48,628 bases of DNA from DAOTVY01 sp041082245 (GTDB lineage Bacteria > Chloroflexota > Chloroflexia > DTKN01): contig JBDOIE010000019.1 in NCBI GenBank assembly GCA_041082245.1, forward strand, positions 1-48,628. Reading direction: 5' to 3'. The number at the start of each line of letters is the position of its first letter. The first letter of the stretch is position 1. Below, one piece after another: positions 7,389 through 15,082 of this stretch. The notes under the pieces were generated by a model. That model did no database searches and was not told where the DNA came from. It saw only the letters and a list, made by a program, of their open reading frames with translations. A program made the position numbers and the translations under genes.

Positions 7389-7441
7389 GATATAGGCCCA
7401 AACGGGCTTCTGCCCGTCGCTCGAACGCGGAGGTGGCTGGA

Positions 7442-8224
7442 GTGAGCGGGACCGGTATGGGACACCAGAGCGAGGAGGAACGGCAGGCCTTCGAACAGGA
7501 GGCGCTGCGGCTGGTGGAGCAGGCGGGCGCGCACGGGCTGACGCTGCGGTTGCTCGGCAGCCTTGCGTTCTACCTCCACTGTCCGCGCTACGGCCATCTG
7601 CAACGGAAGCTGGGACGCCGGTACACGGACATCGACCTGGCCGGGTACTCGCGGGAAGCAAGCCGCATCCCGGCCTTCTTTGCCGGGCTGGGGTACCAGG
7701 AGGAGGCTGAGGTTAACGTGCTCTTCGCCGGGCAGCGGATGATCTTCCACCACCCGGAGCGGCCGCTCCACGTGGACGTCTTTTTCGATCGCCTCGACTT
7801 TTGCCATACGATCCCCTGGGAGGGGCGGCTGGAGGTCGACGCGCCGACCATCCCGCTGGCGGAGATGCTCCTGGAGAAACTGCAGATCGTCCAGATCAAC
7901 GAAAAGGACATCGTGGACACCTGTATGCTCCTCCTGGAACATCCCCTTTCCGACCATGACCACGACGCGATCCACGCGGGGCGCGTGGCACGGCTATGTG
8001 CCCAGGACTGGGGCCTGTGGCGTACCGTGACCTTCAACCTGGAGAAGGTCAGCCAGATGGTGCAGACCTACGAGCAGCTTTCCCTCGAGGAACGCGCCCG
8101 CGTGGTCGAGCAGGTACAGGCTTTACGGGAACGCCTGGACCGCGAGCCGAAGGATCTGCGCTGGCGGTTGCGCGACCGGGTGGGCACCCGCATCAAGTGG
8201 TACCGGGACGTCGACGAGCTGTAG
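7442..8224 (+). CDS. Nucleotidyltransferase-fold protein
   Basis: 260 residues from a GTG at 7442 with GGAGG 8 nt upstream. An open frame exists from 7280, but it runs through the leader hairpin and has no ribosome-binding site. Residues 33-63 read LRLLGSLAFYLHCP then RRYTDIDLAGY, the h-G-S ... D-x-D arrangement of the pol-beta nucleotidyltransferase superfamily (AbiEii-like or MNT-like). Further conserved-looking blocks are HVDVFFDRLDFCH and LAEMLLEKLQIVQINEKD. The C-terminal 70 residues are charged helices. No HEPN or antitoxin partner is adjacent, and the next gene is a metallophosphoesterase 9 nt downstream. Substrate unknown. Confidence 0.75.
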   Translation: MSGTGMGHQSEEERQAFEQEALRLVEQAGAHGLTLRLLGSLAFYLHCPRYGHLQRKLGRRYTDIDLAGYSREASRIPAFFAGLGYQEEAEVNVLFAGQRMIFHHPERPLHVDVFFDRLDFCHTIPWEGRLEVDAPTIPLAEMLLEKLQIVQINEKDIVDTCMLLLEHPLSDHDHDAIHAGRVARLCAQDWGLWRTVTFNLEKVSQMVQTYEQLSLEERARVVEQVQALRERLDREPKDLRWRLRDRVGTRIKWYRDVDEL

Positions 8225-8233
8225 GGGGAATCG

Positions 8234-9232
8234 ATGCGCTGGTTCAGCAAAAAGGAAAAGCCTGCCGACTTTCGCCTGTTCTTCGCTACCGACGTGCATG
8301 GCTCGACGCCGACCTTCCGCAAGTTCGTCAACGCGGCGGCCTTTTACAAGGTGCATGCCCTGGTGCTCGGGGGCGACATCACGGGGAAGATGCTCGTGCC
8401 TATCCTCCGGGAAACGGGAGGACGGTTCTCGGCGACGCTCCAGGAACGGCCATACCTGCTCGAGAACGAGGAAGAGGTCGCCGCATTTGCCAAGCATGTG
8501 GCAAAAATGGGCTTTTACACCGCGATCGTCGCGCCTGAGGAGTACGCCCAGCTCGCGCAGGACGCGGAGGCGAGGGAACGCCTCTACCGAGAACAAGCCC
8601 GCGAGCGGCTGCGCGAGTGGATCCGATTCGCCGAGGAGCGGCTGAGCGGCACGGACGTCTTCTGCTACATCACCGGGGGGAACGACGACCCTCCGGAGAT
8701 CCTCGCCCTGCTCCAGGAAGAAGCCCGGGAGCATGTGGTTGCCTGCGAAGGGCGCGCGGTGGAACTGGCCGGCGGCGCCTACACGATGGTGAGCCTGGGC
8801 TACAGCAACCCCACCCCCTGGCAGACACCCCGCGAGGTGGAAGAGGAAACCATGGCACGCCTGATCGCGGAGGTGGTAGCGGGAGTCCGGGATTTCACCA
8901 CAGCCATCTTCAACTTTCACGCACCGCCCGTGGACAGTACCCTGGATACCTGCCCACTGCTGGACAACTCGACCGACCCGCCTACAGTGGTCACCTCCGG
9001 GGGCCAGCCGGTGCTGTACGGTGCCGGAAGCCGCGCGGTGCGGGAAGCGATCGAGCGCTTCCAGCCGCTTCTCTCGCTGCACGGGCACATCCACGAGTCG
9101 CGTGGCCTGATCCAGATCGGCCGCACCACTGCGGTGAACCCGGGGAGCGAGTACGGCGAGGGGATCCTGCGGGGCGCCATCGTCGTCCTGAGCGGCGATC
9201 GGGTGCGCAGCGTGCAGCTGACCTCGGGGTAA
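8234..9232 (+). CDS. Calcineurin-like metallophosphoesterase
   Basis: 332 residues. The metal-binding signatures occur in order: D-x-H in LFFATDVHGS (about 15-24), GGD in LVLGGDITGK, GN-D in ITGGNDDPPEI, and the C-terminal pair GHIHES (about 280). This is the dinuclear phosphoesterase fold acting on phosphomonoesters, diesters or nucleotides. The central region between GGD and GND is long (about 100 residues, helical and Glu/Arg rich) compared with small members. The gene is within the operon starting at 7442 and 3 nt before a cyclase-family hydrolase. Substrate cannot be predicted. Confidence 0.88.
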   Translation: MRWFSKKEKPADFRLFFATDVHGSTPTFRKFVNAAAFYKVHALVLGGDITGKMLVPILRETGGRFSATLQERPYLLENEEEVAAFAKHVAKMGFYTAIVAPEEYAQLAQDAEARERLYREQARERLREWIRFAEERLSGTDVFCYITGGNDDPPEILALLQEEAREHVVACEGRAVELAGGAYTMVSLGYSNPTPWQTPREVEEETMARLIAEVVAGVRDFTTAIFNFHAPPVDSTLDTCPLLDNSTDPPTVVTSGGQPVLYGAGSRAVREAIERFQPLLSLHGHIHESRGLIQIGRTTAVNPGSEYGEGILRGAIVVLSGDRVRSVQLTSG

Positions 9233-9235
9233 CCG

Positions 9236-9889
9236 ATGGAGATCGTGGATCTCACCCACACGATCGAAAACGGGATGCCGTACTTCCCCGGCGATCCGGA
9301 GCCCTTCATCTTCCCTGCGCAAGGAGTTGTCGCCCCGTGGCGCGTGCTGGAGCTGCGTCTGGGGTCGCACACCGGGACCCACATCGACGCTCCGGCGCAC
9401 TATTTCCCAGGCGGCCCCTGCCTGGATCGGTATCCGCCTGAACGGTTCATCCTGCCTGGGACGCTCGTGACCCTGAAGGTCACCGAGGATACGGCCATCG
9501 CGCCTCAGGCGCTCGAAGGCGCGCTGGGGCGGGTTGCGAAAGGAGGTGCCCTGGTCCTTCACACCGGCTGGGATCGTTTCTGGGGCCGGCCGGAGTACTC
9601 GGCGCATCCGTATCTCTCCCGCGAGGCGTGTGAGGCGATCGTGCAGGCGGGCGTCTCCCTGGTCGCGGTGGATGCCCTAAACGTCGATTCCACCCGGCTG
9701 GGCACCTGGCATGCGCACGAGGTCCTGCTCGGAAGCGACGTGCTGATCGTGGAAAACCTCCGGGGACTGGAGCAACTGCACCCGGCTTGGCACTACACGT
9801 TCGCCTTCGTCCCCTTGCGCATCGCGGGGGCCGACGGAGCCCCGATCCGCGCTCTGGCCTGGCCTCACAGGAAGGATCGCGAACTGTAG
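9236..9889 (+). CDS. Cyclase-family (kynurenine formamidase-like) metal hydrolase
   Basis: 217 residues, a normal family length. The diagnostic motif HTGTHIDAPAHY sits near residues 46-57 (H-x-G-T-H-x-D-x-P-x-H, metal ligands), with LHTGWDRFW and VAVDALNVDS further on, the latter matching the family G/A-x-D-x-x-S-x-D block. Members hydrolyse amide or formamide bonds (N-formylkynurenine, isatin and others). Start ATG follows the phosphoesterase stop by 3 nt. The operon also contains a dimethylargininase-like hydrolase and an OTC-like enzyme, so an N-acyl or N-formyl guanidino/ureido compound is a possible substrate. This is inference from context only. Confidence 0.88.
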   Translation: MEIVDLTHTIENGMPYFPGDPEPFIFPAQGVVAPWRVLELRLGSHTGTHIDAPAHYFPGGPCLDRYPPERFILPGTLVTLKVTEDTAIAPQALEGALGRVAKGGALVLHTGWDRFWGRPEYSAHPYLSREACEAIVQAGVSLVAVDALNVDSTRLGTWHAHEVLLGSDVLIVENLRGLEQLHPAWHYTFAFVPLRIAGADGAPIRALAWPHRKDREL

Positions 9890-9902
9890 CAAGGAGGTCA
9901 CC

Positions 9903-11507
9903 ATGGCAGCCGGAGAACGCGTCACCCGTCCGCAGGTCTTCGAGCGGAGGGCCAGCGGGTTGGTGCGTACCGCAGGGGTATGGGACGTCCTCGCCTACAA
10001 CATCAACTTTACCAGCATCGGGCTCTTGCTCGCCTTCCTGATCATGCTCGAACCGGCCTTCTACCCGGGCGGCAACATGGCCGTGAGCACGGTCGTCTGC
10101 GTGCTGCTTATCCTCCCACTCTCGCTCGTGTTCGGGTACCTGGCTTCCACGATGCCCCGCTCCGGCGGCGACTATGTCTACGTAAGCCGCGTGCTCGGGC
10201 CGGCCTGGGGCATGATGTCCAACTTTAACACGACCATGTGGTGGTTCTTCTACGGAGGCGTCCCCTCCGCCTTCCTGGGCCGCTACGGGCTGGCACCCTT
10301 CTTCCGCACCCTCGGCCTCTTCACCGGCAACCGCACGCTGATCGACGTGGGCAACTGGTTTGCCACCCCCTGGGGAATGTTCATCCTGGGCGTGGTGCTG
10401 ATCTCGCTCCTGGTCTACATCTTCTCACGGGGGATGCGCCTCTTCTTCCGCATCCAGAACACGCTCATCCTCTTCGCCATCCTGAGCACTATCCTGAGCG
10501 CGGTAGTCTTTATCGGCAAGGGTCCAGCGGATATTATGGCAGCCGTCAACCGCTACCTGGGGCCCGTCTCCGGCAAGGCCGATCTCGCGAACTGGATCCT
10601 CCAGAACGCCGGCGAGCAGGGATTTGCGCTCGCGCCCTTCTCCTGGCAGAGCACCCTCCTGGCGATGACCTGGATCTACCTGAACCTGGCCTTTATGCAG
10701 TCCTCGGCGTACATCGGCAGCGAGGTCAAGAACCCTCGCCGACTGCAGCTCTGGTCCATGCCGGCTACCGTCATCGCTGTGGGCCTCGGGGTGCTGATCA
10801 CCGTGCTGCTGGTGGGACGCGCGGCCGGTTACGAGTTCCTCGGCGCCCTCTCCTGGGTCGACCCGGCCGAACTCGGCCTCACCTCCACCCCGCTCTATAC
10901 GGAGCTGGCTTCCTACCTGAGCGGCAACATCGTGGTGGCCTTCCTGATCACCTTCGGCTTCATCTTCTGGAGCTACGCCTGGCTGCCGGGGCAGATCGTC
11001 AACGGTTCCCGCAACATCCTGGCCTACGCCATCGACGGCATCTTCCCGGCCTGGTTCCGCAAGGTCCACCCGCGGCTCCATACCCCGGTCCCGGCGCTGC
11101 TCACGATGGGGATCATGAGTATCCTGGCCCTGGCGATCTATGTCTTCACCCCCTATTTTGCTACCCTCGTGGGCATCTTCGGCTACATCCTTACCTTCAG
11201 CATGGTCTCGATCTCCGCGATCCTGCTTCCCTGGCGTCTGCCTACGGTGTTCGAGACCTCTACCGTGAACCAGCGCCTCGGCCGGGTTCCCGTGATCACG
11301 ATCATCGGGGTGCTCAGCCTGGTCTCGTGCGGCATCATGGCCTGGGCCTACCTGAAGGATCCCCTCTCGGGGATGACACCCACGATGACCGCCTTTAACA
11401 TCGGCGTCTTCCTGAGCGGACTCCTGATCTACTACGTCGCGAAATGGGTCCAGGCGCGGCGCGGCGTGGATATTTCGCTCTCCTTCAAGGAGATCCCGGA
11501 GGAGTAG
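9903..11507 (+). CDS. APC-superfamily amino-acid permease
   Basis: 534 residues preceded by AAGGAGG. About twelve to thirteen membrane helices can be counted. TM1 contains the unwound region NINFTSIG, and the loop after TM2 reads ASTMPRSGGDYVYVSRVLG, the classic APC P-R-S-G-G-x-Y motif. TM6 to 8 show an aromatic-rich core, and the C-terminus is short and basic. It imports an amino acid or derivative by ion symport or exchange. Lying between a hydrolase and an IclR regulator, followed by a dimethylargininase-like hydrolase and a carbamoyltransferase-like enzyme, it probably carries the substrate of that pathway. Confidence 0.92.
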   Translation: MAAGERVTRPQVFERRASGLVRTAGVWDVLAYNINFTSIGLLLAFLIMLEPAFYPGGNMAVSTVVCVLLILPLSLVFGYLASTMPRSGGDYVYVSRVLGPAWGMMSNFNTTMWWFFYGGVPSAFLGRYGLAPFFRTLGLFTGNRTLIDVGNWFATPWGMFILGVVLISLLVYIFSRGMRLFFRIQNTLILFAILSTILSAVVFIGKGPADIMAAVNRYLGPVSGKADLANWILQNAGEQGFALAPFSWQSTLLAMTWIYLNLAFMQSSAYIGSEVKNPRRLQLWSMPATVIAVGLGVLITVLLVGRAAGYEFLGALSWVDPAELGLTSTPLYTELASYLSGNIVVAFLITFGFIFWSYAWLPGQIVNGSRNILAYAIDGIFPAWFRKVHPRLHTPVPALLTMGIMSILALAIYVFTPYFATLVGIFGYILTFSMVSISAILLPWRLPTVFETSTVNQRLGRVPVITIIGVLSLVSCGIMAWAYLKDPLSGMTPTMTAFNIGVFLSGLLIYYVAKWVQARRGVDISLSFKEIPEE

Positions 11508-11524
11508 CGAGGGAGGTATGCAGG

Positions 11525-12307
11525 ATGGCTCGGGCGCGGTACACGATCGACATCCTGGATCGAGCCCTGGACGTGCTGGAAAGTTTCCTCCAGTGCGCCG
11601 GGGCCTGGCAGTCCCTGGGGGAAATCAGCCAGCGCACAGGGCTGACCAAGAGCCGCGCCTTCCGGATCCTCTCCACCCTGAGAGCACGCGGGTACGTCGA
11701 ACAGCACCCTCAGACCTCGAAGTACCGCCTGGGCCTGCGTCTCTACGAGCTCGGGGAACTGGTGCACTCCCGGATGGAGCTCTGGCAGGTCGCGGAGCCG
11801 ATCCTGGCCGCGCTCGCCAAGGAGTGCGGGGATACCGTCCACCTGATCATCCGGGACGGCCCGGACGCGGTCTGCGTGGGCAAGTGGTACGGCGACCAGG
11901 TGCTGCAGGTAGCAGACCCCGTCTGGCGCCGTTCTCCTCTCTACGCCGGGGCTTCGCCGAAGCTGCTGTTCGCCTTCCTCCCGGAAGAAGAACGCGAAGC
12001 GCTGCTCCAGCGGATGGAACTGAAGAAGCTTGCCCCGAATACGATCACCGACCGCGACGAGCTGCGCGCCCGGCTGGCCCAGATCCGCGAGCAGGGGTAC
12101 GGTACGGCCGAGCAGGACCTCGACGAGGGGGTCTGCGCGGTTTCGGGGCCGATCCGCAACGCCTCCGGGCAGGTGATCGCCGCCGTGAGCATCACCTGCC
12201 CGTGCAGCCGGTTCTACCCACGGCGGGAGGCCTTGCTCCAGATGGTCCTGCGCGCTACGGAGGAGATCTCCCGGCAACTCGGGTACGGGCGCGCCGGGGG
12301 AAAGTAA
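11525..12307 (+). CDS. IclR-family transcriptional regulator
   Basis: 260 residues from the ATG at 11525 (GGAGG 7 nt upstream; an earlier frame inside the permease gene is ignored). Residues 1-70 form the winged helix-turn-helix with GEISQRTGLTKSRAFRILST, followed by KYRLGLRLYELG, the linker typical of IclR. The effector-binding domain shows SPLYAGASPKLLFAFLPEE, GYGTAEQDLDEGVCAVSGPI and AAVSITCP, all family landmarks. IclR proteins sense small organic acids or amino-acid derivatives and control adjacent catabolic genes. Position inside the operon suggests local control of permease, hydrolase and carbamoyltransferase. No operator could be identified with confidence. Confidence 0.94.
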   Translation: MARARYTIDILDRALDVLESFLQCAGAWQSLGEISQRTGLTKSRAFRILSTLRARGYVEQHPQTSKYRLGLRLYELGELVHSRMELWQVAEPILAALAKECGDTVHLIIRDGPDAVCVGKWYGDQVLQVADPVWRRSPLYAGASPKLLFAFLPEEEREALLQRMELKKLAPNTITDRDELRARLAQIREQGYGTAEQDLDEGVCAVSGPIRNASGQVIAAVSITCPCSRFYPRREALLQMVLRATEEISRQLGYGRAGGK

Positions 12308-12323
12308 CCAGGAGGAACGCAAG

Positions 12324-13184
12324 ATGCCCGAATACGTCACGAGCGGCTACGGAAAACTTCGTCGCGTGCTGCTCTGCGAACCCCGATACTTCCAGTTCAT
12401 GCCCAGCAACGAAACCGCGAAAGCCTACCTGGCCCGCGGCGAAGCCGTGGACCTGGAACGCGCCCGCCAGGAACACGCGGCCTTTGCCGGGGCGCTGAGC
12501 GAAGCCGGCGCGGAAGTCGTGTGGGTCGAACCCCAGGAAGATCTCCCCTACCAGGTCTTTACCCGCGACCTGGGAACGGTGACCGCCGCCGGCGCACTGC
12601 TCGGCCGGCTGCGCTGGGACTTCCGAAAGCGCGAGGTCGAGGTGGCCCGGCCCCAGATCGAACAGTATGTCCCGATCTGGAAAGAGGTGCCGGCCGATGA
12701 GGGCACCATCTTCGAGGGTGGGGACTTTATGTACCTCGATAGCCGACGGGCTGCGGTGGGGATCGGAGCCCGCACGACCGAGGCCGGAGCCCAGTGCGTC
12801 AAAACCCTGCTGCAGGAGCTCGGGGTCGAGGTGATCCCGGTGCCCTTCGACCCCCGCTACTGCCACCTGGATATGGTGTTCAACGTGGTCGCGGAACGCG
12901 TCTGCGTGGCCTGCCCCCAGACCCTGCCCGATTCCTTCCTCGCGCGACTGCGGGCCGAGCGGTGGGAAATCGTGGAGACCACGCCCGAGGACGTGCTGAA
13001 CCTCCTCGGCAACCTGTTCGCTGTGGACAACGGCGTAGTCGTCTCCCCAGCGCACAACCGGCACGTCAACCAGGCCCTGCGCGCACTCGGCATCCGGGTG
13101 ATCGAAGTGGAGCTCGTGGAGCTGCTCAAAGGGGGCGGCGGCCCGCATTGTATGACCTATCCGCTGCTGCGGGACCCCCTGTAA
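12324..13184 (+). CDS. Dimethylargininase / arginine deiminase-like amidinohydrolase
   Basis: 286 residues with GGAGG upstream. Guanidine-modifying superfamily landmarks are all present: FTRD (79-82), EGGDF (131-135, substrate-binding Asp/Glu), HLD (His181, general base) and GGGGPHCMT with the nucleophile Cys276 at the expected C-terminal position. The length and the Cys-motif context resemble dimethylarginine dimethylaminohydrolases, which turn N-omega-methylarginines into citrulline plus methylamines; a true arginine deiminase is about 410 residues, so this is not one. The next gene is OTC-like, consistent with citrulline (or an analogue) passing between them. Confidence 0.85.
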   Translation: MPEYVTSGYGKLRRVLLCEPRYFQFMPSNETAKAYLARGEAVDLERARQEHAAFAGALSEAGAEVVWVEPQEDLPYQVFTRDLGTVTAAGALLGRLRWDFRKREVEVARPQIEQYVPIWKEVPADEGTIFEGGDFMYLDSRRAAVGIGARTTEAGAQCVKTLLQELGVEVIPVPFDPRYCHLDMVFNVVAERVCVACPQTLPDSFLARLRAERWEIVETTPEDVLNLLGNLFAVDNGVVVSPAHNRHVNQALRALGIRVIEVELVELLKGGGGPHCMTYPLLRDPL

Positions 13185-13215
13185 GCGATATGCCAGGCAA
13201 CCGAAGGAGGAGAGA

Positions 13216-14157
13216 ATGCAACGGGAAGATTTCCTGGGACGCGATTTCCTCACCCTGATGGATTTCACCCCCGAGGAAATCCTCTACATGCTGGACGTGG
13301 CCGCAGACCTGAAAGCGCGCCACCGCCGTCGCGAGCCGCACGACGTACTGCGCGGCCGCACCGTGGCGATGATCTTCGAAAAGCCCTCCACCCGCACCCG
13401 CACTTCCTTCCAGGCGGCATGCACCCACCTGGGCATCGACAGCTTCTATATGCGCCCGGACGAACTGCAGCTCGCCCGCGGGGAGCCGATCCGCGATACC
13501 GCCCGCGTGATCGACCGCTACTGCGACGCCCTGGTCATCCGCACCTTCGGGCAGGAGATCGTCGAGGAATTCGCCCGCTGGATGAAGGCCCCGGTGATCA
13601 ACGCCCTCACCGACCTCACCCACCCCTGCCAGGGGCTGGCAGACCTCCTGACGATGCGCGAGAAAAAGGGAAGGATCCAGGGTCTGAAGGTCTGCTACGC
13701 CGGCGACGTCTGGAACGTCTGCCATACCCTTATGGTCTGCGGAAGCCTCCTCGGCTTCGACGTCGCCGTCGCCGCCCCTCCAGGCTACCCGCCCGCCGAA
13801 CGCATCCGGTCGTTTGTGGCCCAGGCTGCCGCACGCAGCGGGGCATCCATCCGCGTCGTCCATAACCTGGACGAAGCCATCCGGGACGCCGACGTCGTCT
13901 ATGCCAACACCTGGCACTCCATGGGCGGACCCGAAAAGTCGAAAGAGCAACGGATCAGGGATTTTGCCCCGTTCCAGATCACCCCCGAGAAGATGCGCCT
14001 GGCCAAGCCCGATGCCATCTTCATGCACTGCCTCCCTGGCTACCGCGGCGAGGAGATGACCGACGAGGTCATCGAAGGTCCGCAATCGGTCGTCTTCGAC
14101 CAGGCCGAAAACCGGATGCACACCGAAAAGGCCGTCCTCTACCTGACTATCGCCTGA
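13216..14157 (+). CDS. Ornithine carbamoyltransferase-like enzyme, probably catabolic or altered specificity
   Basis: 313 residues with GGAGGAG upstream. The carbamoyl-phosphate site is intact: EKPSTRTRTSF (S58-T59-R60-T61-R62), HPCQ and HCLPG with Cys272. The amino-acid site is partly changed. N167 is kept, but the residue before it is Trp (GDVWNV). The strictly conserved Asp of the ornithine loop (Asp231 in the E. coli enzyme) is Asn in YANTWHSMGG, while S235-M236-G237 are kept. A canonical argF with both features intact lies elsewhere in this window (24164-25093). Placement after a dimethylargininase-like gene and the IclR regulator suggests phosphorolysis of citrulline or an analogue. No carbamate kinase gene is visible. 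The reading is certain, the substrate is not. Confidence 0.85.
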   Translation: MQREDFLGRDFLTLMDFTPEEILYMLDVAADLKARHRRREPHDVLRGRTVAMIFEKPSTRTRTSFQAACTHLGIDSFYMRPDELQLARGEPIRDTARVIDRYCDALVIRTFGQEIVEEFARWMKAPVINALTDLTHPCQGLADLLTMREKKGRIQGLKVCYAGDVWNVCHTLMVCGSLLGFDVAVAAPPGYPPAERIRSFVAQAAARSGASIRVVHNLDEAIRDADVVYANTWHSMGGPEKSKEQRIRDFAPFQITPEKMRLAKPDAIFMHCLPGYRGEEMTDEVIEGPQSVVFDQAENRMHTEKAVLYLTIA

Positions 14158-14170
14158 ACTCCAGCTTCCT

Positions 14171-14210
14171 GGCACAGGGGGTCCATGCGGGCCCCCTGTG
14201 CCCTTTTCTT
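14171..14210 (+). terminator. Terminator of the 7442-14157 operon
   Basis: GGCACAGGGGG (14171-14181) pairs with CCCCCTGTGCC (14192-14202) and is followed by CTTTTCTT. A textbook intrinsic terminator 14 nt after the OTC-like stop. Confidence 0.92.
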
Positions 14211-14230
14211 GCTTTCCGTCACGATGTAAT

Positions 14231-14260
14231 CAATTGCTGCCATTTTGTGGCAGCATATTG
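14231..14260. promoter_or_regulatory. Palindromic operator overlapping the -35 box
   Basis: TGCTGCCA (14235-14242), TTTTG, TGGCAGCA (14248-14255), flanked by CAAT and ATTG with one extra base. The right end overlaps the -35 hexamer TTGACA, so a bound protein would block polymerase. The first gene of the operon encodes a helix-turn-helix protein and is a natural candidate for autoregulation. Confidence 0.6.
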
Positions 14261-14286
14261 ACAAAAAACGGCAATTATGGTAGAAT
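14258..14286 (+). promoter_or_regulatory. Promoter of the DUF2089 operon
   Basis: TTGACA (14258-14263), 17 bp ending in TGG, TAGAAT (14281-14286). The leader is about 14 nt and is mostly the ribosome-binding site AAGGAGG. Confidence 0.8.
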
Positions 14287-14306
14287 AAAACCAAGGAGGT
14301 GATGCG

Positions 14307-14684
14307 ATGCATACGATCGGAGGACAGTGCCCGGTCTGCGGGGAACGGATGGTGCTCGAGCGCCTCCACTGCTTGCGTTGCGGGACGGTGCTGGAAGGGA
14401 CCTTTGCCCTGAGCCCGCTCTTCGGGCTGAATGCGGAGCAGTTGCGCTTCGTGGAGCTGCTCGTCAAACACCAGGGAAACATCCAGCGGGTCGCCGAAGA
14501 GCTCGGGGTTTCCTACCGCACAGCGCGCACGCGCATGGACGAGATCGCCGCCGCCATGGGCTTCGTGTTGCCCGAAGAACCCCGGCCCACCCCGGAGCGG
14601 CGGCGCGAGGTGCTGGACGCCCTGCAGCAGGGCAGGATCAGCGTCGCCGAGGCCCTGCGCATCCTGCGCGGTGAAGCTTCTTGA
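14307..14684 (+). CDS. DUF2089 zinc-ribbon / helix-turn-helix regulator
   Basis: 125 residues. An N-terminal zinc ribbon (CPVCG at 8-12 and CLRCG at about 23-27) is followed by EGTFALSPLFGLNAEQLRF and then a helix-turn-helix region (VKHQGNIQRVAEELGVSYRTARTRMDEI), the DUF2089 layout. The last 30 residues (ERRREVLDALQQGRISVAEA onward) are a SHOCT-like helical hairpin that also occurs in the next two proteins. Members often sit beside YvlB/LiaX-type genes linked to envelope-stress responses. It probably binds DNA, perhaps the palindrome at its own promoter. Start chosen by AAGGAGG 6 nt upstream. Confidence 0.85.
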   Translation: MHTIGGQCPVCGERMVLERLHCLRCGTVLEGTFALSPLFGLNAEQLRFVELLVKHQGNIQRVAEELGVSYRTARTRMDEIAAAMGFVLPEEPRPTPERRREVLDALQQGRISVAEALRILRGEAS

Positions 14685-14710
14685 AGCGCTCCAAAGACGG
14701 AGGTGTTCCG

Positions 14711-15064
14711 ATGACAGAAGAACGGATGCGCATCCTGCGCATGCTGGAAGCCGGCCAGATCCGCGCCGAGGAGGCCGCCGAGCTCCTGGCCGCCCTGGAA
14801 AAATCCCCAGAAGCCGAGCCTTCTCACGGCCGCTGGCTGCGGGTACGGGTGACGGACCGCGCCACCGGCCGCGAGAAGGTCAACGTCAACGTCCCCCTGG
14901 GCCTGGTCGAGGTCGCCATCCGGATGGGGGCGCGCTTCGCCCCCCGCACCTCCAGCGTCGACCCCCAGGAGATCCTCGAGGCGATCCGCTCGGGTACCGT
15001 GGGCAAGATCGCCGAGGTCGAGGACATCGAAAGCGGCGAGCACGTCGAGATCTTTGTGGACTGA
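14711..15064 (+). CDS. SHOCT-like domain protein
   Basis: 117 residues from the ATG at 14711 with GGAGG 7 nt upstream. Residues 3-32 are a SHOCT-like motif (EERMRILRMLEAGQIRAEEA, then ELLAALE). The remaining 80 residues (beginning WLRVRVTDRATGREKVNVNV, ending in HVEIFVD) resemble the N-terminal module found before DUF4097 domains in YvlB-like proteins. No signal peptide or membrane helix, so probably cytoplasmic. It shares an operon with the DUF2089 regulator and the DUF4097 protein, 18 nt before the latter. Confidence 0.75.
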   Translation: MTEERMRILRMLEAGQIRAEEAAELLAALEKSPEAEPSHGRWLRVRVTDRATGREKVNVNVPLGLVEVAIRMGARFAPRTSSVDPQEILEAIRSGTVGKIAEVEDIESGEHVEIFVD

Positions 15065-15082
15065 TGGATCGGGAGGATCGCG

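Noticed and set aside
13216..14157. Calling this gene a plain duplicate argF
   Set aside because: Asn231 and Trp166 differ from the canonical copy and the neighbourhood is catabolic, so plain anabolic OTC is not the best label.
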